Below the pieces are notes generated by a model, which saw only the letters and a program-made list of their open reading frames with translations, ran no database searches and was not told the origin of the DNA. A stretch of DNA of 64,000 nucleotides, from NCBI RefSeq assembly GCF_002976435.1, contig NZ_PUGF01000016.1, forward strand, positions 1 to 64,000, given 5' to 3'. The position numbers and the translations under genes are program-made. This stretch comes from Solimicrobium silvestre (GTDB taxonomy: Bacteria > Pseudomonadota > Gammaproteobacteria > Burkholderiales > Burkholderiaceae_D). Positions 52,922-62,015 of the stretch are shown here, piece by piece (the stretch's first letter is position 1; each line of letters starts with the position of its first letter).

Positions 52922-53158
52922 TTAGACTTTTTCGCCACGGGCACGTAAATCACTCAATACAGCGTCGATACCGATCTTGTCGATGATACGTAAGCCAGCG
53001 TTTGATAAACGTAAAGAAACCCAACGATTTTCAGATTCCACGAAAAAACGACGATTTTGCAAGTTAGGCAAAAAACGACGTTTTGTTTTGTTATTTGCAT
53101 GGGAAACATTGTTGCCGACCATCGGCTTTTTCCCAGTGACTTGGCATACACGAGCCAT
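52922..53158 (-). CDS. rpmB: 50S ribosomal protein L28
   Basis: 78 aa starting [20 protein letters not shown], the family start, with [16 protein letters not shown] and the C-terminal [20 protein letters not shown]. Component of the large ribosomal subunit. Cotranscribed with rpmG. An AAGGAG site precedes the start. Confidence 0.98.
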   Translation of the reverse strand: MARVCQVTGKKPMVGNNVSHANNKTKRRFLPNLQNRRFFVESENRWVSLRLSNAGLRIIDKIGIDAVLSDLRARGEKV

Positions 53159-53290
53159 GGCACACTCCTTAAAAGTTTTCCGAGATTGGAAAAAACGTGA
53201 GTATATCTAAAATCTGATGAAATATCAACGACTTGCTGAAATTAATTGTGTCTTTTAATTTTATATGATTTAACAATTTGAGATTAATTG

Positions 53291-53965
53291 TTAAATCATC
53301 CCATGTTCAGCAAATGAATAGGTTTTATTCCTTGCCACAATAAAATGATCGAGTACTTTCACCTCTACCAAGGCCAGGGCTTTCTTTAATTCGTCGGTTA
53401 GGGTGATATCGGCTTTACTTGGCTCGCACTGGCCGGAAGGGTGATTGTGCGCCAATATAACGGCGGCGGCATTGTGATGTAGCGCTCGTTTCAACACTTC
53501 GCGCGGGTAGACGCTGGCGTGCGATAAACTACCGCGAAATAATTCCTCGCTATGTATTAGCCGGTTTTTAACATCTAAAAATAGCACTGCAAAAGATTCA
53601 AATGGCTTGGAGCCGATTAATAGTTGCAAATAATTTTTAACCGCTTGAGGAGAGTTAAGGGTGACTCCTTCTTGTAAATCTTCTAGCAGAGCCCGTTTAG
53701 CCAATTCTAAAACCGCTTGCAATTGAGCAAATTTAGCGGGACCCAAGCCTTTAATTAGTGAAAAACTGTCTAAAGAAGCTGAAAATAGGCTATCTAATGA
53801 ACCAAAGTGCCCCAGCATATCGTTGCCTAATTCCACCGCGCTTTTGCCTTTAACGCCGACGCGCAAAAAAACAGCCAGTAATTCTGCGTTGGACAAGGCG
53901 CTAGGCCCATGTTTGATCAACCTTTCGCGTGGTCGTTGATCTTCTGGCCAATTACTAATAGACAT
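53291..53965 (-). CDS. radC: RadC family JAB/MPN-domain protein
   Basis: 224 aa, complete. N-terminal helix-hairpin-helix (LIKGLGPAKFAQLQA) followed by the MPN+ domain with ILAHNHPSGQCEPSKAD, the HxHx7D JAMM zinc motif. Historically linked to DNA repair, but its role is disputed. Position next to rpmB is conserved in proteobacteria. Confidence 0.95.
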   Translation of the reverse strand: MSISNWPEDQRPRERLIKHGPSALSNAELLAVFLRVGVKGKSAVELGNDMLGHFGSLDSLFSASLDSFSLIKGLGPAKFAQLQAVLELAKRALLEDLQEGVTLNSPQAVKNYLQLLIGSKPFESFAVLFLDVKNRLIHSEELFRGSLSHASVYPREVLKRALHHNAAAVILAHNHPSGQCEPSKADITLTDELKKALALVEVKVLDHFIVARNKTYSFAEHGMI

Positions 53966-54088
53966 GAATAGAAAATAAGCTCCATTAAAAAAAGGAAGTA
54001 AATTTATGCGGAGTAGTGTTTTTGAGAAATCGAAATCCGCTGTGCAAGGTACAATACTAGTTTACTTAAATCTGCTTGTGTGAATTTT

Positions 54089-54553
54089 ATGTCAACAATG
54101 TTAAATCCTGCGCCCGTAACGGTGACGCCATCATCTTATTTAACCTTGCACTACCGCCTTGCTGCCAAAAACGGCACTGAAATCATCAGTACCTTTAATG
54201 AAAATCCAGCCACATTGCAATTGGGCATGGGGCAATTGGCGCCCGCTTTGGAGCAGTGTTTAATCGGTTTGCCAGAAGGCATGCATCACACGTTTGAATT
54301 GCCGCCTGAGCAAGCTTACGGCCCGCGCAATCCTGATTTGATCCAGCATGTTTCGCGCGCAACCTTGCAAGAAAATTCTGCTTTGAATGAAGACTACGTG
54401 GTCGGTGATCTGGTTGAATTTGCCGCGCCTTCGGGCGGTAAATTTGCCGGTGTTTTGCGTAGTATTGATGAGCATTCAGGCTTGTTTGATTTTAATCATC
54501 CACTCGCGGGTCAAGATGTGATTTTTGAAGTGCGCATCATCGGAATTTTATAG
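54089..54553 (+). CDS. fkpB: FKBP-type peptidyl-prolyl isomerase (SlpA)
   Basis: 154 aa from the Met at 54089. FKBP fold with LHYRLAAKNGTEI, LGMGQLAPALEQCLIGLPEG and LPPEQAYGPRNPDLIQ; the IF (insert-in-flap) region NSALNEDYVVGDLVEF is the SlyD/SlpA-type chaperone flap. Catalyses proline isomerisation in the cytosol. Followed by ispH, the conserved fkpB-ispH pair. A -10-like TACAAT lies at 54050-54055; no strong ribosome site. Confidence 0.93.
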   Translation: MSTMLNPAPVTVTPSSYLTLHYRLAAKNGTEIISTFNENPATLQLGMGQLAPALEQCLIGLPEGMHHTFELPPEQAYGPRNPDLIQHVSRATLQENSALNEDYVVGDLVEFAAPSGGKFAGVLRSIDEHSGLFDFNHPLAGQDVIFEVRIIGIL

Positions 54554-54677
54554 TTAGGAGGACTTCCTCAAAACTGCTCCAGCGGCGTTGCACTATCCTT
54601 GCCGTACTAAAGTACTGTCTGCGTCGGTGCGCCTTACTGGATCAATTTTGCGAAAGCCCCAAAAATACAGGTAAAAA

Positions 54678-55601
54678 ATGGACAAAGAAATCCTATTAGC
54701 GCAACCAAGAGGCTTTTGTGCCGGTGTTGATCGTGCTATTGAAATTGTTGAGCGTGCATTAACTCAATTTGGCGCACCGATTTATGTGCGCCATGAAATT
54801 GTGCATAACGCGTATGTGGTGAACGATTTGCGTCAAAAAGGCGCGGTGTTTATCGAGGAATTGTCTGATGTTCCTAGTGGTAATACTGTGATTTTTTCTG
54901 CGCATGGCGTTTCTTTGGACGTGCGTAAAGAAGCTGAGCAGCGTGGGCTGAAAATATTTGATGCAACCTGTCCTTTGGTCACCAAAGTACACGTAGAGGT
55001 CACCAAAATGCGCCGCGAAGGTCGTGAAATTATCATGATCGGGCATCAGGGGCATCCAGAAGTAGAAGGTACGATGGGGCAGGCTGATGAAGGTATGTAT
55101 TTGGTTGAAACTTTGCAGGATGTAGCTGCATTGACGGTTACGTCGCCGGATATGCTGGCATATGTTTCGCAAACGACCTTGTCGGTTGACGATACTGCCG
55201 AGATTATTGCTGCGTTAAAGCAAAAATTCCCACTCATTACCGAGCCTAAAAAAACTGACATTTGTTACGCTACAACTAATCGGCAAGAAGCGGTTAAGTT
55301 TATGGCGCCGCAAGTGGATGCGGTGATTGTGGTTGGTAGTCCAAATAGTTCCAATTCCAATCGCTTGCGTGAAGTGGCTGAGAAAAAGGGCGCTGCTGCA
55401 TATATGGTGGATAACGCCAAGCAAATTGATCCGAACTGGCTTATTAATTGCACGCGTATTGGCGTTACTGCTGGAGCTTCTGCTCCGGAAGTGTTGGTGC
55501 AGGAAGTGATTGATGCATTGAAGGCGCTTGGTGCTAAGAGTGTGCGGGTGTTGGATGGGGTGCAGGAGAGTGTGGCGTTTCCTTTGCCTAAAGGGTTGTG
55601 A
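54678..55601 (+). CDS. ispH: 4-hydroxy-3-methylbut-2-enyl diphosphate reductase
   Basis: 307 aa. Last step of the MEP isoprenoid pathway: HMBPP to IPP and DMAPP. The three Cys that bind the iron-sulfur cluster are in [11 protein letters not shown] (residue 14), [10 protein letters not shown] (near 97) and DICYATTNR (near 196). [14 protein letters not shown] and [13 protein letters not shown] complete the family signature. The 124 bp before it carry a GC-rich intergenic sequence and not a clear promoter. Confidence 0.98.
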   Translation: MDKEILLAQPRGFCAGVDRAIEIVERALTQFGAPIYVRHEIVHNAYVVNDLRQKGAVFIEELSDVPSGNTVIFSAHGVSLDVRKEAEQRGLKIFDATCPLVTKVHVEVTKMRREGREIIMIGHQGHPEVEGTMGQADEGMYLVETLQDVAALTVTSPDMLAYVSQTTLSVDDTAEIIAALKQKFPLITEPKKTDICYATTNRQEAVKFMAPQVDAVIVVGSPNSSNSNRLREVAEKKGAAAYMVDNAKQIDPNWLINCTRIGVTAGASAPEVLVQEVIDALKALGAKSVRVLDGVQESVAFPLPKGL

Positions 55602-55708
55602 TTTACGGCATTAAACATGGTATTAAGTTTGCCTAAGTAACTAGCCAGCAGGATGAATTTACGGCCTGTTGGTCGGGGGTAGCCCGACAGCTACTCACTT
55701 TTTTTGTC

Positions 55709-55873
55709 TCGCCAAAAAAGAGTAAGCAAAAAAAGGCGACCACGCTATTTCGGAAACCCCGATTTTTCTAAGAAAAAAAGGGAAAAGTTCGAAACTCGCT
55801 GCGCTCAAACAACGAACCTTTCTGATCCTTTTTTCCTTAGAAAATCCGGCCGAACTAGAAGTGGAGGTAGGTC
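55709..55873. repeat. Dispersed nested-palindrome repeat, copy 2
   Basis: Nearly identical to 129-292. Outer arms lie at about 55759-55772 and 55836-55849 (two mismatches here against none in copy 1); the inner GTTCG/CGAAC palindrome is kept. A hexamer-like run (CAACTT repeats) follows at its right edge, where copy 1 has CAACTGCAACGGCAAC. Confidence 0.75.
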
Positions 55874-56127
55874 AAAATCAACTTCAACTTCAACTTCAAC
55901 AGCAAATTCAATAGAAACACCAGCATTAGTCCCCGCCCTAGCCCCAGTGCGCAAATCGCACATGCTACTCATCAGGGTTATTAATCCATTCTTCATTCCA
56001 CCACGAATTGTCCCATTGTGGAAACCACCTATCCCGTTCGTTAAACCCTTCTGATAGAGTTTCTTTTGCAAAAGTTGTTTTTCGGAAGATATTCTCTTGT
56101 GTTATCAAATTTGTTGCATTAATGAAT

Positions 56128-56155
56128 TTGTTGTCGAGAAAAATAACCGTATAAT
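56128..56155 (+). promoter_or_regulatory. Candidate sigma-70 promoter of livHMGF
   Basis: TTGTTG (56128-56133), 16-bp spacer, TATAAT (56150-56155). The leader to livH would be ~235 nt, long enough to hold regulation that I cannot identify. Confidence 0.5.
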
Positions 56156-56398
56156 CTCGCGAATGAGTTGATGTGGAACAACAGATCAGCTACTAAAAGA
56201 ATCTCAAAAGGTGATGAAACATAACAATAGAAAGTGCATTGCTTCAGCAGTGTCTTTTCTTCTCTACTGAATCATTCCCAAGCAAACTAATTCGGCACTC
56301 CATAGAAATATGCGTGCCGTTTTGAATATGGGCGCAGCAAATAGTGTCATTGCGCAAACAATGTGTGTTTTGCAGTACCAATCAAGAGAGAGAAAACA

Positions 56399-57328
56399 AT
56401 GGATACGTTTATCCAACAAATTATTAATGGATTAGTGCTCGGTAGCATGTATGCCTTAATTGCTCTGGGCTACACCATGGTATACGGCGTATTGAATTTG
56501 ATTAACTTTGCGCACGGCGACGTGCTGATGATCGGTGCCATGGTTGGGTTGAGCATCATCAGATTGTTAGACATTATTGCTCCGGGTTTACCGGGCATGG
56601 TGCAATTGCTGATTGCCATCGCTGGTGCGATTCCGATTTGTATGTTGGTCAACGTCATCATTGAACGGGTGGCTTACCGTCGTTTGCGAAATGCGCCGCG
56701 CCTTGCGCCGTTAATTACTGCAATCGGTGTTTCAATTTTGCTGCAAACCTTTTCCATGTTGATCTGGGGCCGTAGCCCAATTTCATTCCCGCAAGTGCTG
56801 TCTTCAAATCCGATTGAAATCGGCGGTGCCGTTATTTCGCCGACCCAAGCTACCTTATTAGTGATGGCGGCGATTGCGATGGGTTGCTTGGTTATTTTGG
56901 TAGAAAAAACCAAATTAGGTCGCGCCATGCGTGCCACGGCAGAAAATCCACGAGTTGCTGGTTTAATGGGAGTGGATACCAATAAAGTGATTATCGCCAC
57001 GTTTGCGATTGGTGCTGCATTAGCCGCGATTGCCGGTGTGATGTGGGGCGCAAACTATTCCTCTGCGCAATTTGCGATGGGTTTTGTACCAGGTTTGAAA
57101 GCTTTCTGCGCTGCGGTGTTAGGCGGTATCGGTAATATTTATGGCGCGATGGTGGGCGGAATTATCCTCGGCCTGATTGAAAGCTTTGGCGCTGGCTATA
57201 TTGGCGATCTGACCGGCGGTATGTTCGGTAGTAACTACCAGGATATTTTTGCTTTCATCGTATTAATTTTGGTTCTCACCGTGCGCCCATCTGGAATTAT
57301 GGGTGAACGTGTTGCTGACCGCGCTTAA
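56399..57328 (+). CDS. livH: Branched-chain amino acid ABC transporter permease LivH
   Basis: 309 aa with about eight transmembrane helices. Typical family text: IINGLVLGSMYALIALGYTMVYGVLNLINFAHGD, in parts, near the start, then RATAENPRVAGLMGVDTNKV, the EAA-like loop that contacts the ATPase. The start at 56399 has AGAGAG before it. First gene of a four-gene operon. Confidence 0.95.
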   Translation: MDTFIQQIINGLVLGSMYALIALGYTMVYGVLNLINFAHGDVLMIGAMVGLSIIRLLDIIAPGLPGMVQLLIAIAGAIPICMLVNVIIERVAYRRLRNAPRLAPLITAIGVSILLQTFSMLIWGRSPISFPQVLSSNPIEIGGAVISPTQATLLVMAAIAMGCLVILVEKTKLGRAMRATAENPRVAGLMGVDTNKVIIATFAIGAALAAIAGVMWGANYSSAQFAMGFVPGLKAFCAAVLGGIGNIYGAMVGGIILGLIESFGAGYIGDLTGGMFGSNYQDIFAFIVLILVLTVRPSGIMGERVADRA

Positions 57329-57337
57329 GGGGATGTG

Positions 57338-58549
57338 ATGTCAACAGTCTTTGATATTAAAGCAAATCCGAAACGCGCTTACAGCAGCTTTGCAATGCTG
57401 GCGGTCGTGTTAATCGCATTTCCCTTTATTGCCGCTAATTTTGGTAATTCCTGGGTACGGATTATTGATATGGCGCTGCTCTATATTATGCTGGCGCTGG
57501 GTTTAAATATTGTGGTGGGTTTTGCTGGTTTGTTGGATTTAGGTTACATCGCTTTTTATGCGATCGGTGCTTACATGACGGGCTTGCTGGCTTCGCCGCA
57601 ATTTGCCGCGGTATTGGAATCGTTTGTGAATACTTACCCACCAGTGGGTGAGTTTTTGATTTGGATTTGTGGCCCGGAGATTGTGCAAAACGGTATCCAT
57701 TTATCGGTCTGGTTGATTGTGCCGTTAGGCGCAGCGGTCGCGGCATTTTTTGGTGCTTTATTAGGTGCACCAACACTCAAATTGCGTGGCGATTATCTGG
57801 CGATTGTGACGTTGGGCTTCGGTGAAATTATTCGTATTTTTATGAATAACCTGAACGCGCCAGTCAATATTACCAATGGTCCGCAAGGGATTAACATGAT
57901 TGACCCTATCCGCATTTTCGGTGTTTCCTTGGCCGGTGAAGAAGGCTCCAAAGCCACGGTGTTTATCGGTCATTTTTCCATGCCTTCGGTTAATGCCTAC
58001 TACTTCCTGTTTTTACTCTTATGCATTGCCATCGTATTCATTACCGTGCGTTTGCAACATTCACGTTTAGGCCGCGCTTGGGTAGCTATTCGTGAAGATG
58101 AAATTGCGGCGAAAGCGATGGGAATTAATACCCGTAATATTAAATTGCTGGCATTTTCGATGGGCGCTTCCTTCGCTGGTGTGGCCGGTGCGATGTTTGC
58201 TGCATTCCAGGGTTTTGTGTCGCCTGAATCATTCTCTTTAAATGAATCGATTGCCGTGTTGGCGATGGTGGTGTTGGGCGGTATCGGTCATGTGCCTGGT
58301 GTGATTTTGGGCGGCGCATTGTTGGCTGCGTTGCCGGAAGTATTGCGTCATGTGGTGGAGCCGTTGCAGATGACGTTGTTTGGAACCGTGTTGGTCGAAG
58401 CCGAAGTAATGCGTCAGTTGTTATACGGTTTGGCGATGGTGGTAATTATGCTGTATCGCCCGGCTGGTTTATGGCCTTCGCCCAAGCATGAAGATCGGGT
58501 TCTTGATCTGCCTGATGATTCAACCGATCCAAGTAATGTTGCGGCATAA
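57338..58549 (+). CDS. livM: Branched-chain amino acid ABC transporter permease LivM
   Basis: 403 aa, longer than the ~300-aa minimal type. Contains GLNIVVGFAGLLDLGYIAFYAIGAYM, in parts, LKLRGDYLAIVTLGFGEI and RLGRAWVAIREDEIAAKAMGIN, the ATPase-contact loop. Lies 9 bp after livH with an AAGGGG site. A ~60-residue insert (residues ~85-125, EFLIWICGPEIVQNG) is found in betaproteobacterial LivM. Confidence 0.95.
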   Translation: MSTVFDIKANPKRAYSSFAMLAVVLIAFPFIAANFGNSWVRIIDMALLYIMLALGLNIVVGFAGLLDLGYIAFYAIGAYMTGLLASPQFAAVLESFVNTYPPVGEFLIWICGPEIVQNGIHLSVWLIVPLGAAVAAFFGALLGAPTLKLRGDYLAIVTLGFGEIIRIFMNNLNAPVNITNGPQGINMIDPIRIFGVSLAGEEGSKATVFIGHFSMPSVNAYYFLFLLLCIAIVFITVRLQHSRLGRAWVAIREDEIAAKAMGINTRNIKLLAFSMGASFAGVAGAMFAAFQGFVSPESFSLNESIAVLAMVVLGGIGHVPGVILGGALLAALPEVLRHVVEPLQMTLFGTVLVEAEVMRQLLYGLAMVVIMLYRPAGLWPSPKHEDRVLDLPDDSTDPSNVAA

Positions 58550-58558
58550 GGAGACAAC

Positions 58559-59329
58559 ATGAGTGAACAAATTATGCTCAATATTGAAGGTGTGAATAAG
58601 AGTTTTGGTGGTTTGCAAGCCTTATCCAACGTCAATATTCAAATTAAAAAAGGTCAAATTTACGGCCTGATAGGCCCGAACGGCGCTGGTAAAACTACCT
58701 TATTTAATGTGATTACCGGTTTATATCAACCCGATACCGGTAAGTTTGAACTTGCTGGCAAACGCTATTCGCCTTCTGCGCCGCATGAAGTGGCAAAAGT
58801 AGGGATTGCCCGTACGTTTCAAAACATCCGTTTATTTGGTGAAATGACAGCCTTGGAAAACGTCATGGTCGGGCGTCATGTACGTACCCATCAAGGCGTA
58901 TTCGGCGCAGTGTTTCAGCATGCGGCAGCGCGGCGCGAAGAGCGTGAAATTAAACAGCGCGCGCAGGAATTATTGGACTTTGTCGGCATCGGCCAATTCG
59001 CTGGGCGTACTTCTAAATTTTTATCCTACGGTGATCAACGTCGCCTGGAAATCGCCCGTGCTTTGGCAACCGATCCGCAATTGTTGGCGTTGGATGAGCC
59101 TGCGGCCGGGATGAATGCGACCGAAAAATTAGCCCTGCGTGAATTACTGGTCAAAATTAAAGCCGAAGGCAAAACCATTTTATTGATTGAGCACGACGTC
59201 AAATTAATGATGGGCTTGTGCGATCGCTTAACCGTATTGGATTACGGAAAACCAATTGCCGAAGGCTTGCCGTCCGAGATCCAGAAAAACCCTGCCGTGA
59301 TTGAGGCATATTTGGGAGGTGGTCACTAA
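58559..59329 (+). CDS. livG: Branched-chain amino acid ABC transporter ATPase LivG
   Basis: 256 aa. Walker A GPNGAGKTTLFN near residues 40-51, Q-loop FQNIRLFGEMTALENV, signature LSYGDQRRLEIARAL, Walker B LLALDEPAAGM and the switch His in LLIEHDVKL. The NCIAR-type VGIARTFQN is typical of LivG. Cytosolic partner of LivH/LivM. Its stop overlaps the livF start by one base (TAATG). Confidence 0.97.
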   Translation: MSEQIMLNIEGVNKSFGGLQALSNVNIQIKKGQIYGLIGPNGAGKTTLFNVITGLYQPDTGKFELAGKRYSPSAPHEVAKVGIARTFQNIRLFGEMTALENVMVGRHVRTHQGVFGAVFQHAAARREEREIKQRAQELLDFVGIGQFAGRTSKFLSYGDQRRLEIARALATDPQLLALDEPAAGMNATEKLALRELLVKIKAEGKTILLIEHDVKLMMGLCDRLTVLDYGKPIAEGLPSEIQKNPAVIEAYLGGGH

Positions 59330-60051
59330 TGACTGATTCCGTATTAAAAATTAGCGGCCTGAAAGTGGCATACGGCGGGATTAAAGCCGTCAAAGGTATT
59401 GATCTTGAAGTGAATCAAGGCGAATTAGTGACGTTAATCGGAGCTAATGGCGCCGGTAAAACCACCACCTTGAAAGCGATTACCGGCACTTTACCGTCCG
59501 GTAAAGTTGAGGGTGATATTGCGTATTTAGGAAAGAGTTTAACTGGTATTACCCCGTTTAAATTAATCCATCAACGTCTTGCTATGGTGCCTGAAGGGCG
59601 CGGCGTATTTACCCGCATGTCCATTCATGAAAATTTGATGATGGGCGCATTTATTCGTGAAGATAAAGCGGGCATTGAAGCTGATATTGAAAAATGGTTC
59701 AGCGTGTTTCCACGTTTAAAAGAACGTTCTGCGCAATTGGCCGGTACTTTATCTGGTGGCGAACAGCAAATGCTGGCGATGGCGCGGGCTTTAATGAGTC
59801 ATCCAAAATTGCTGCTGTTGGATGAGCCTTCGATGGGCTTGTCGCCGATTATGGTGGAAAAGATTTTTGAAGTGATACGTAATGTCTCCAAAGAAGGCGT
59901 CACGATTTTGCTGGTCGAACAAAACGCTAAATTAGCGTTGCAGGCGGCACACCGTGGTTATGTGATGGATTCCGGTTTGATTACGATTAGCGGCGAAGCC
60001 AAGGCCTTGTTGAATGACCCTAAAGTGCAGGCGGCTTATTTAGGTGAATAA
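59329..60051 (+). CDS. livF: Branched-chain amino acid ABC transporter ATPase LivF
   Basis: 240 aa. Walker A GANGAGKTTTLKAI, VPEGRGVFTRMSIHENLMMG (LivF-type Q-loop region), signature LSGGEQQMLAMARAL, Walker B LLLLDEPSMGL and LLVEQNAKLAL. Forms the ATPase pair with LivG. No substrate-binding protein gene follows. Confidence 0.97.
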   Translation: MTDSVLKISGLKVAYGGIKAVKGIDLEVNQGELVTLIGANGAGKTTTLKAITGTLPSGKVEGDIAYLGKSLTGITPFKLIHQRLAMVPEGRGVFTRMSIHENLMMGAFIREDKAGIEADIEKWFSVFPRLKERSAQLAGTLSGGEQQMLAMARALMSHPKLLLLDEPSMGLSPIMVEKIFEVIRNVSKEGVTILLVEQNAKLALQAAHRGYVMDSGLITISGEAKALLNDPKVQAAYLGE

Positions 60052-60138
60052 TTAAACTGTCATTTTTGCGTAGGTGAGAATTTTTGCCGATAAATTTTTA
60101 GATGCGCTACTTATTAATTAGCCGTATCTTTTAATATC

Positions 60139-60172
60139 GTCACTCCCGCGCAGGCGGGAGTCTAGGGGATGA
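60139..60172. repeat. REP sequence, left half of an inverted pair
   Basis: CACTCCCGCGCAGGCGGGAGTC, a near-perfect palindrome. With the inverted copy at 60268-60297 it forms a BIME-like pair in the 374-bp space after livF, which holds no gene. Confidence 0.75.
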
Positions 60173-60267
60173 CACGGAAAATCATTAAATAAGTAAATTT
60201 TTTTTGATACCTTGGTGATGGAATAAGTACCTGAATCTTAATTATTGTTGCAGGCACTCACGCGCCA

Positions 60268-60297
60268 CTGGATTCCCGCCTGCGCGGGAATAACGCT
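60268..60297. repeat. REP sequence, right half of an inverted pair
   Basis: GGATTCCCGCCTGCGCGGGAATAAC, the reverse-complement orientation of the copy at 60139-60172, 98 bp away. Confidence 0.75.
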
Positions 60298-60425
60298 AAT
60301 TGGGAAGCGGTTTATAAGTAAGCCCGTAGTGACTACTAGGGTATGTTGAAATTGGATTTGATGTTATTTCTGCGGGCTAATTTGACCCAAAACTGGCGTT
60401 TTTCGAACACTATGTGGATTTCATC

Positions 60426-61466
60426 ATGCGTAAAACGTTGATCGTAATCGCTTTAAGTTTTATTACTGCTCAAGCAGCCATAGCGGCTCAAGCTACGCCA
60501 TGGTGCACCGTTGATTCGGTACCCGACACTACCATTAAATCCCTACAAAAAGACGCAGATAAACGCAGCGCCGATCAATCACGCGCCATCGCTCGCGTGC
60601 ATACTGAAGGCACGCTGCCGCATCAAGGTATTTGGGATCAAAGTATCGAAGCCAAAAAAGATTTACCATTGATTCGTGAGCTTGCGCTCATTTGGCGTGT
60701 CAATCATGACCCTGCCGTTTTAACGCATTTAACGACACTGTTAGATGCTTGGGCCAGCATATACCAACCTAGCTTTAATCCCATCGACGAAACCGATTTT
60801 GATGCCATCATCGATGCGTATGCCATTACTGAGGTAGATTTACCTGCGACTACGCGCGATAAAGTAGCCGCCTTATTGCATCGCTGGGCAACCGGATATA
60901 TCGATCAAATGCTGCATAACGACAAGCCGGGCAAAGGTAAGTGGACCAATAACTGGCAGAGTCATCGCATTAAGTTAGCGACGCTTTCAGCTGTGGCGTT
61001 GGGCGATACGCGCCTAATTGACGCAGCGCGTTGGCAGTTTTTAAAACAGATAAATCAAAACCTGCATTCCAATGGACTAAGCATCGACTTTGAAGAACGC
61101 GACGCGTTGCATTACACCGTCTATGATCTGGAACCGTTAGTACGCGCCGCGATGGCGGCTCGTACGATAGGTCAGGATTGGCTGAATTTGCAAGCAGAAA
61201 ATGGTGCGTCGCTGGCCGCCGGTTTGAATTGGCTGTTGCCGTATGCACGTGGTGAACAGACGCATGAAGAGTATGTGCACACCACGGTTAAATTTGATCT
61301 GCAACGACGCGACGCTGGTGTGGCCGGATTTACCGGAATGTGGGAACCGAAAAGTAGTGGGCAGTTGTATTGGTTAGCCAGTACGTTGGATGCGCATTAT
61401 CTTCCGGTGGCACAGAGTTTAATCAATCAATCTGCCTGGATAGCTGCTTGCTGGCAGGCGCGTTAA
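60426..61466 (+). CDS. Alginate lyase-like (PL5-type) secreted protein
   Basis: 346 aa with a signal peptide (MRKTLIVIALSFITAQAAIA). The chain is mainly alpha-helical with Trp/Asn/His-rich motifs of alginate lyase-like (alpha/alpha)6 barrels: WTNNWQSHRIKLATLSAVAL near residue 175, DFEERDALHYTVYDLEPLV near 220 and LYWLASTLDAHY near 320. PL5 enzymes cleave alginate in the periplasm; whether alginate is the substrate here is unproven. Alone after the REP pair; a GNAT gene follows 20 bp downstream. Confidence 0.8.
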   Translation: MRKTLIVIALSFITAQAAIAAQATPWCTVDSVPDTTIKSLQKDADKRSADQSRAIARVHTEGTLPHQGIWDQSIEAKKDLPLIRELALIWRVNHDPAVLTHLTTLLDAWASIYQPSFNPIDETDFDAIIDAYAITEVDLPATTRDKVAALLHRWATGYIDQMLHNDKPGKGKWTNNWQSHRIKLATLSAVALGDTRLIDAARWQFLKQINQNLHSNGLSIDFEERDALHYTVYDLEPLVRAAMAARTIGQDWLNLQAENGASLAAGLNWLLPYARGEQTHEEYVHTTVKFDLQRRDAGVAGFTGMWEPKSSGQLYWLASTLDAHYLPVAQSLINQSAWIAACWQAR

Positions 61467-61485
61467 TTCAACCTAGAAATGGTGC

Positions 61486-61974
61486 ATGTTCATGTTTAAC
61501 ATTATCGAAGCAAATCTAGCTACTCCCGCACATGCAGCAGCATTGGTTGAGTTACTCAACCACTACGCAATGGATGCCATGGGCGGTGGTGAGCCGCTGT
61601 CGGATCAGGTCAAAAATACGTTGGCCGCAGAGTTACACAAAAGGCCAACTGCGCGCGTGGTGCTGGCGTTTGATGGTGAAATTCCGGCCGGGCTTATTAT
61701 CTGCTTTGAAGGCTTTTCTACTTTTGCCTGCAAACCTTTATTGAATCTTCACGACGTGGTCGTGCATCAATCGTATCGAGGCAAAGGCTTATTCAGACTG
61801 ATGTTGCAACAAGTGGAAAGCATTGCGCAGGAGCTTGGCTGTTGCAAGTTGACGATGGAAGTGCTGGAAGGGAATCATGTCGCATTAGTGGCTTACAAAG
61901 CGAACGGCTTTGCAGGATATGATTTAGTTGCTGGTATGGGGCAAGCGGTATTTTGGCAAAAGAAATTGTTTTGA
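61486..61974 (+). CDS. GNAT family N-acetyltransferase
   Basis: 162 aa. Acetyl-CoA-binding motif A is VVVHQSYRGKGLFRLMLQQVE, in two parts, at residues ~88-108, followed by CKLTMEVLEGNHVALVAYKANGF. It transfers an acyl group to an amine; target unknown. Two in-frame Mets (61486 and 61492) are both possible. Followed by a hairpin. Confidence 0.88.
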   Translation: MFMFNIIEANLATPAHAAALVELLNHYAMDAMGGGEPLSDQVKNTLAAELHKRPTARVVLAFDGEIPAGLIICFEGFSTFACKPLLNLHDVVVHQSYRGKGLFRLMLQQVESIAQELGCCKLTMEVLEGNHVALVAYKANGFAGYDLVAGMGQAVFWQKKLF

Positions 61975-61985
61975 TTAAATAAGTA

Positions 61986-62009
61986 GGTGGGCACAGTTTT
62001 GTGCCCACC
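61986..62009. repeat. Short hairpin repeat (GTGGGCAC type), copy 2
   Basis: GGTGGGCACA and TGTGCCCACC form a 10-bp stem with a GTTT loop. It lies 11 bp after the GNAT stop and 6 bp from the amt stop on the other strand, so it may terminate both. Same element as 47258-47284. Confidence 0.65.
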
Positions 62010-62015
62010 ACCAAG

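Larger units (their letters stand above)
55602..56398. other. Intergenic region with repeat and liv operon promoter
   Basis: Holds the second nested-palindrome repeat (55709-55873), a run of AACTTC units right after it (about 55877-55900), then the likely livH promoter. The frame 55704-56054 crosses the repeat and a proline-rich low-complexity tail; I do not believe it is a gene. No binding-protein gene is present here. Confidence 0.6.

Noticed and set aside
55704-56054. Reading frame of 116 codons with a Lys/Arg-rich start and proline-rich tail
   Set aside because: It is a repeat plus low-complexity sequence; the tail differs from the first copy.
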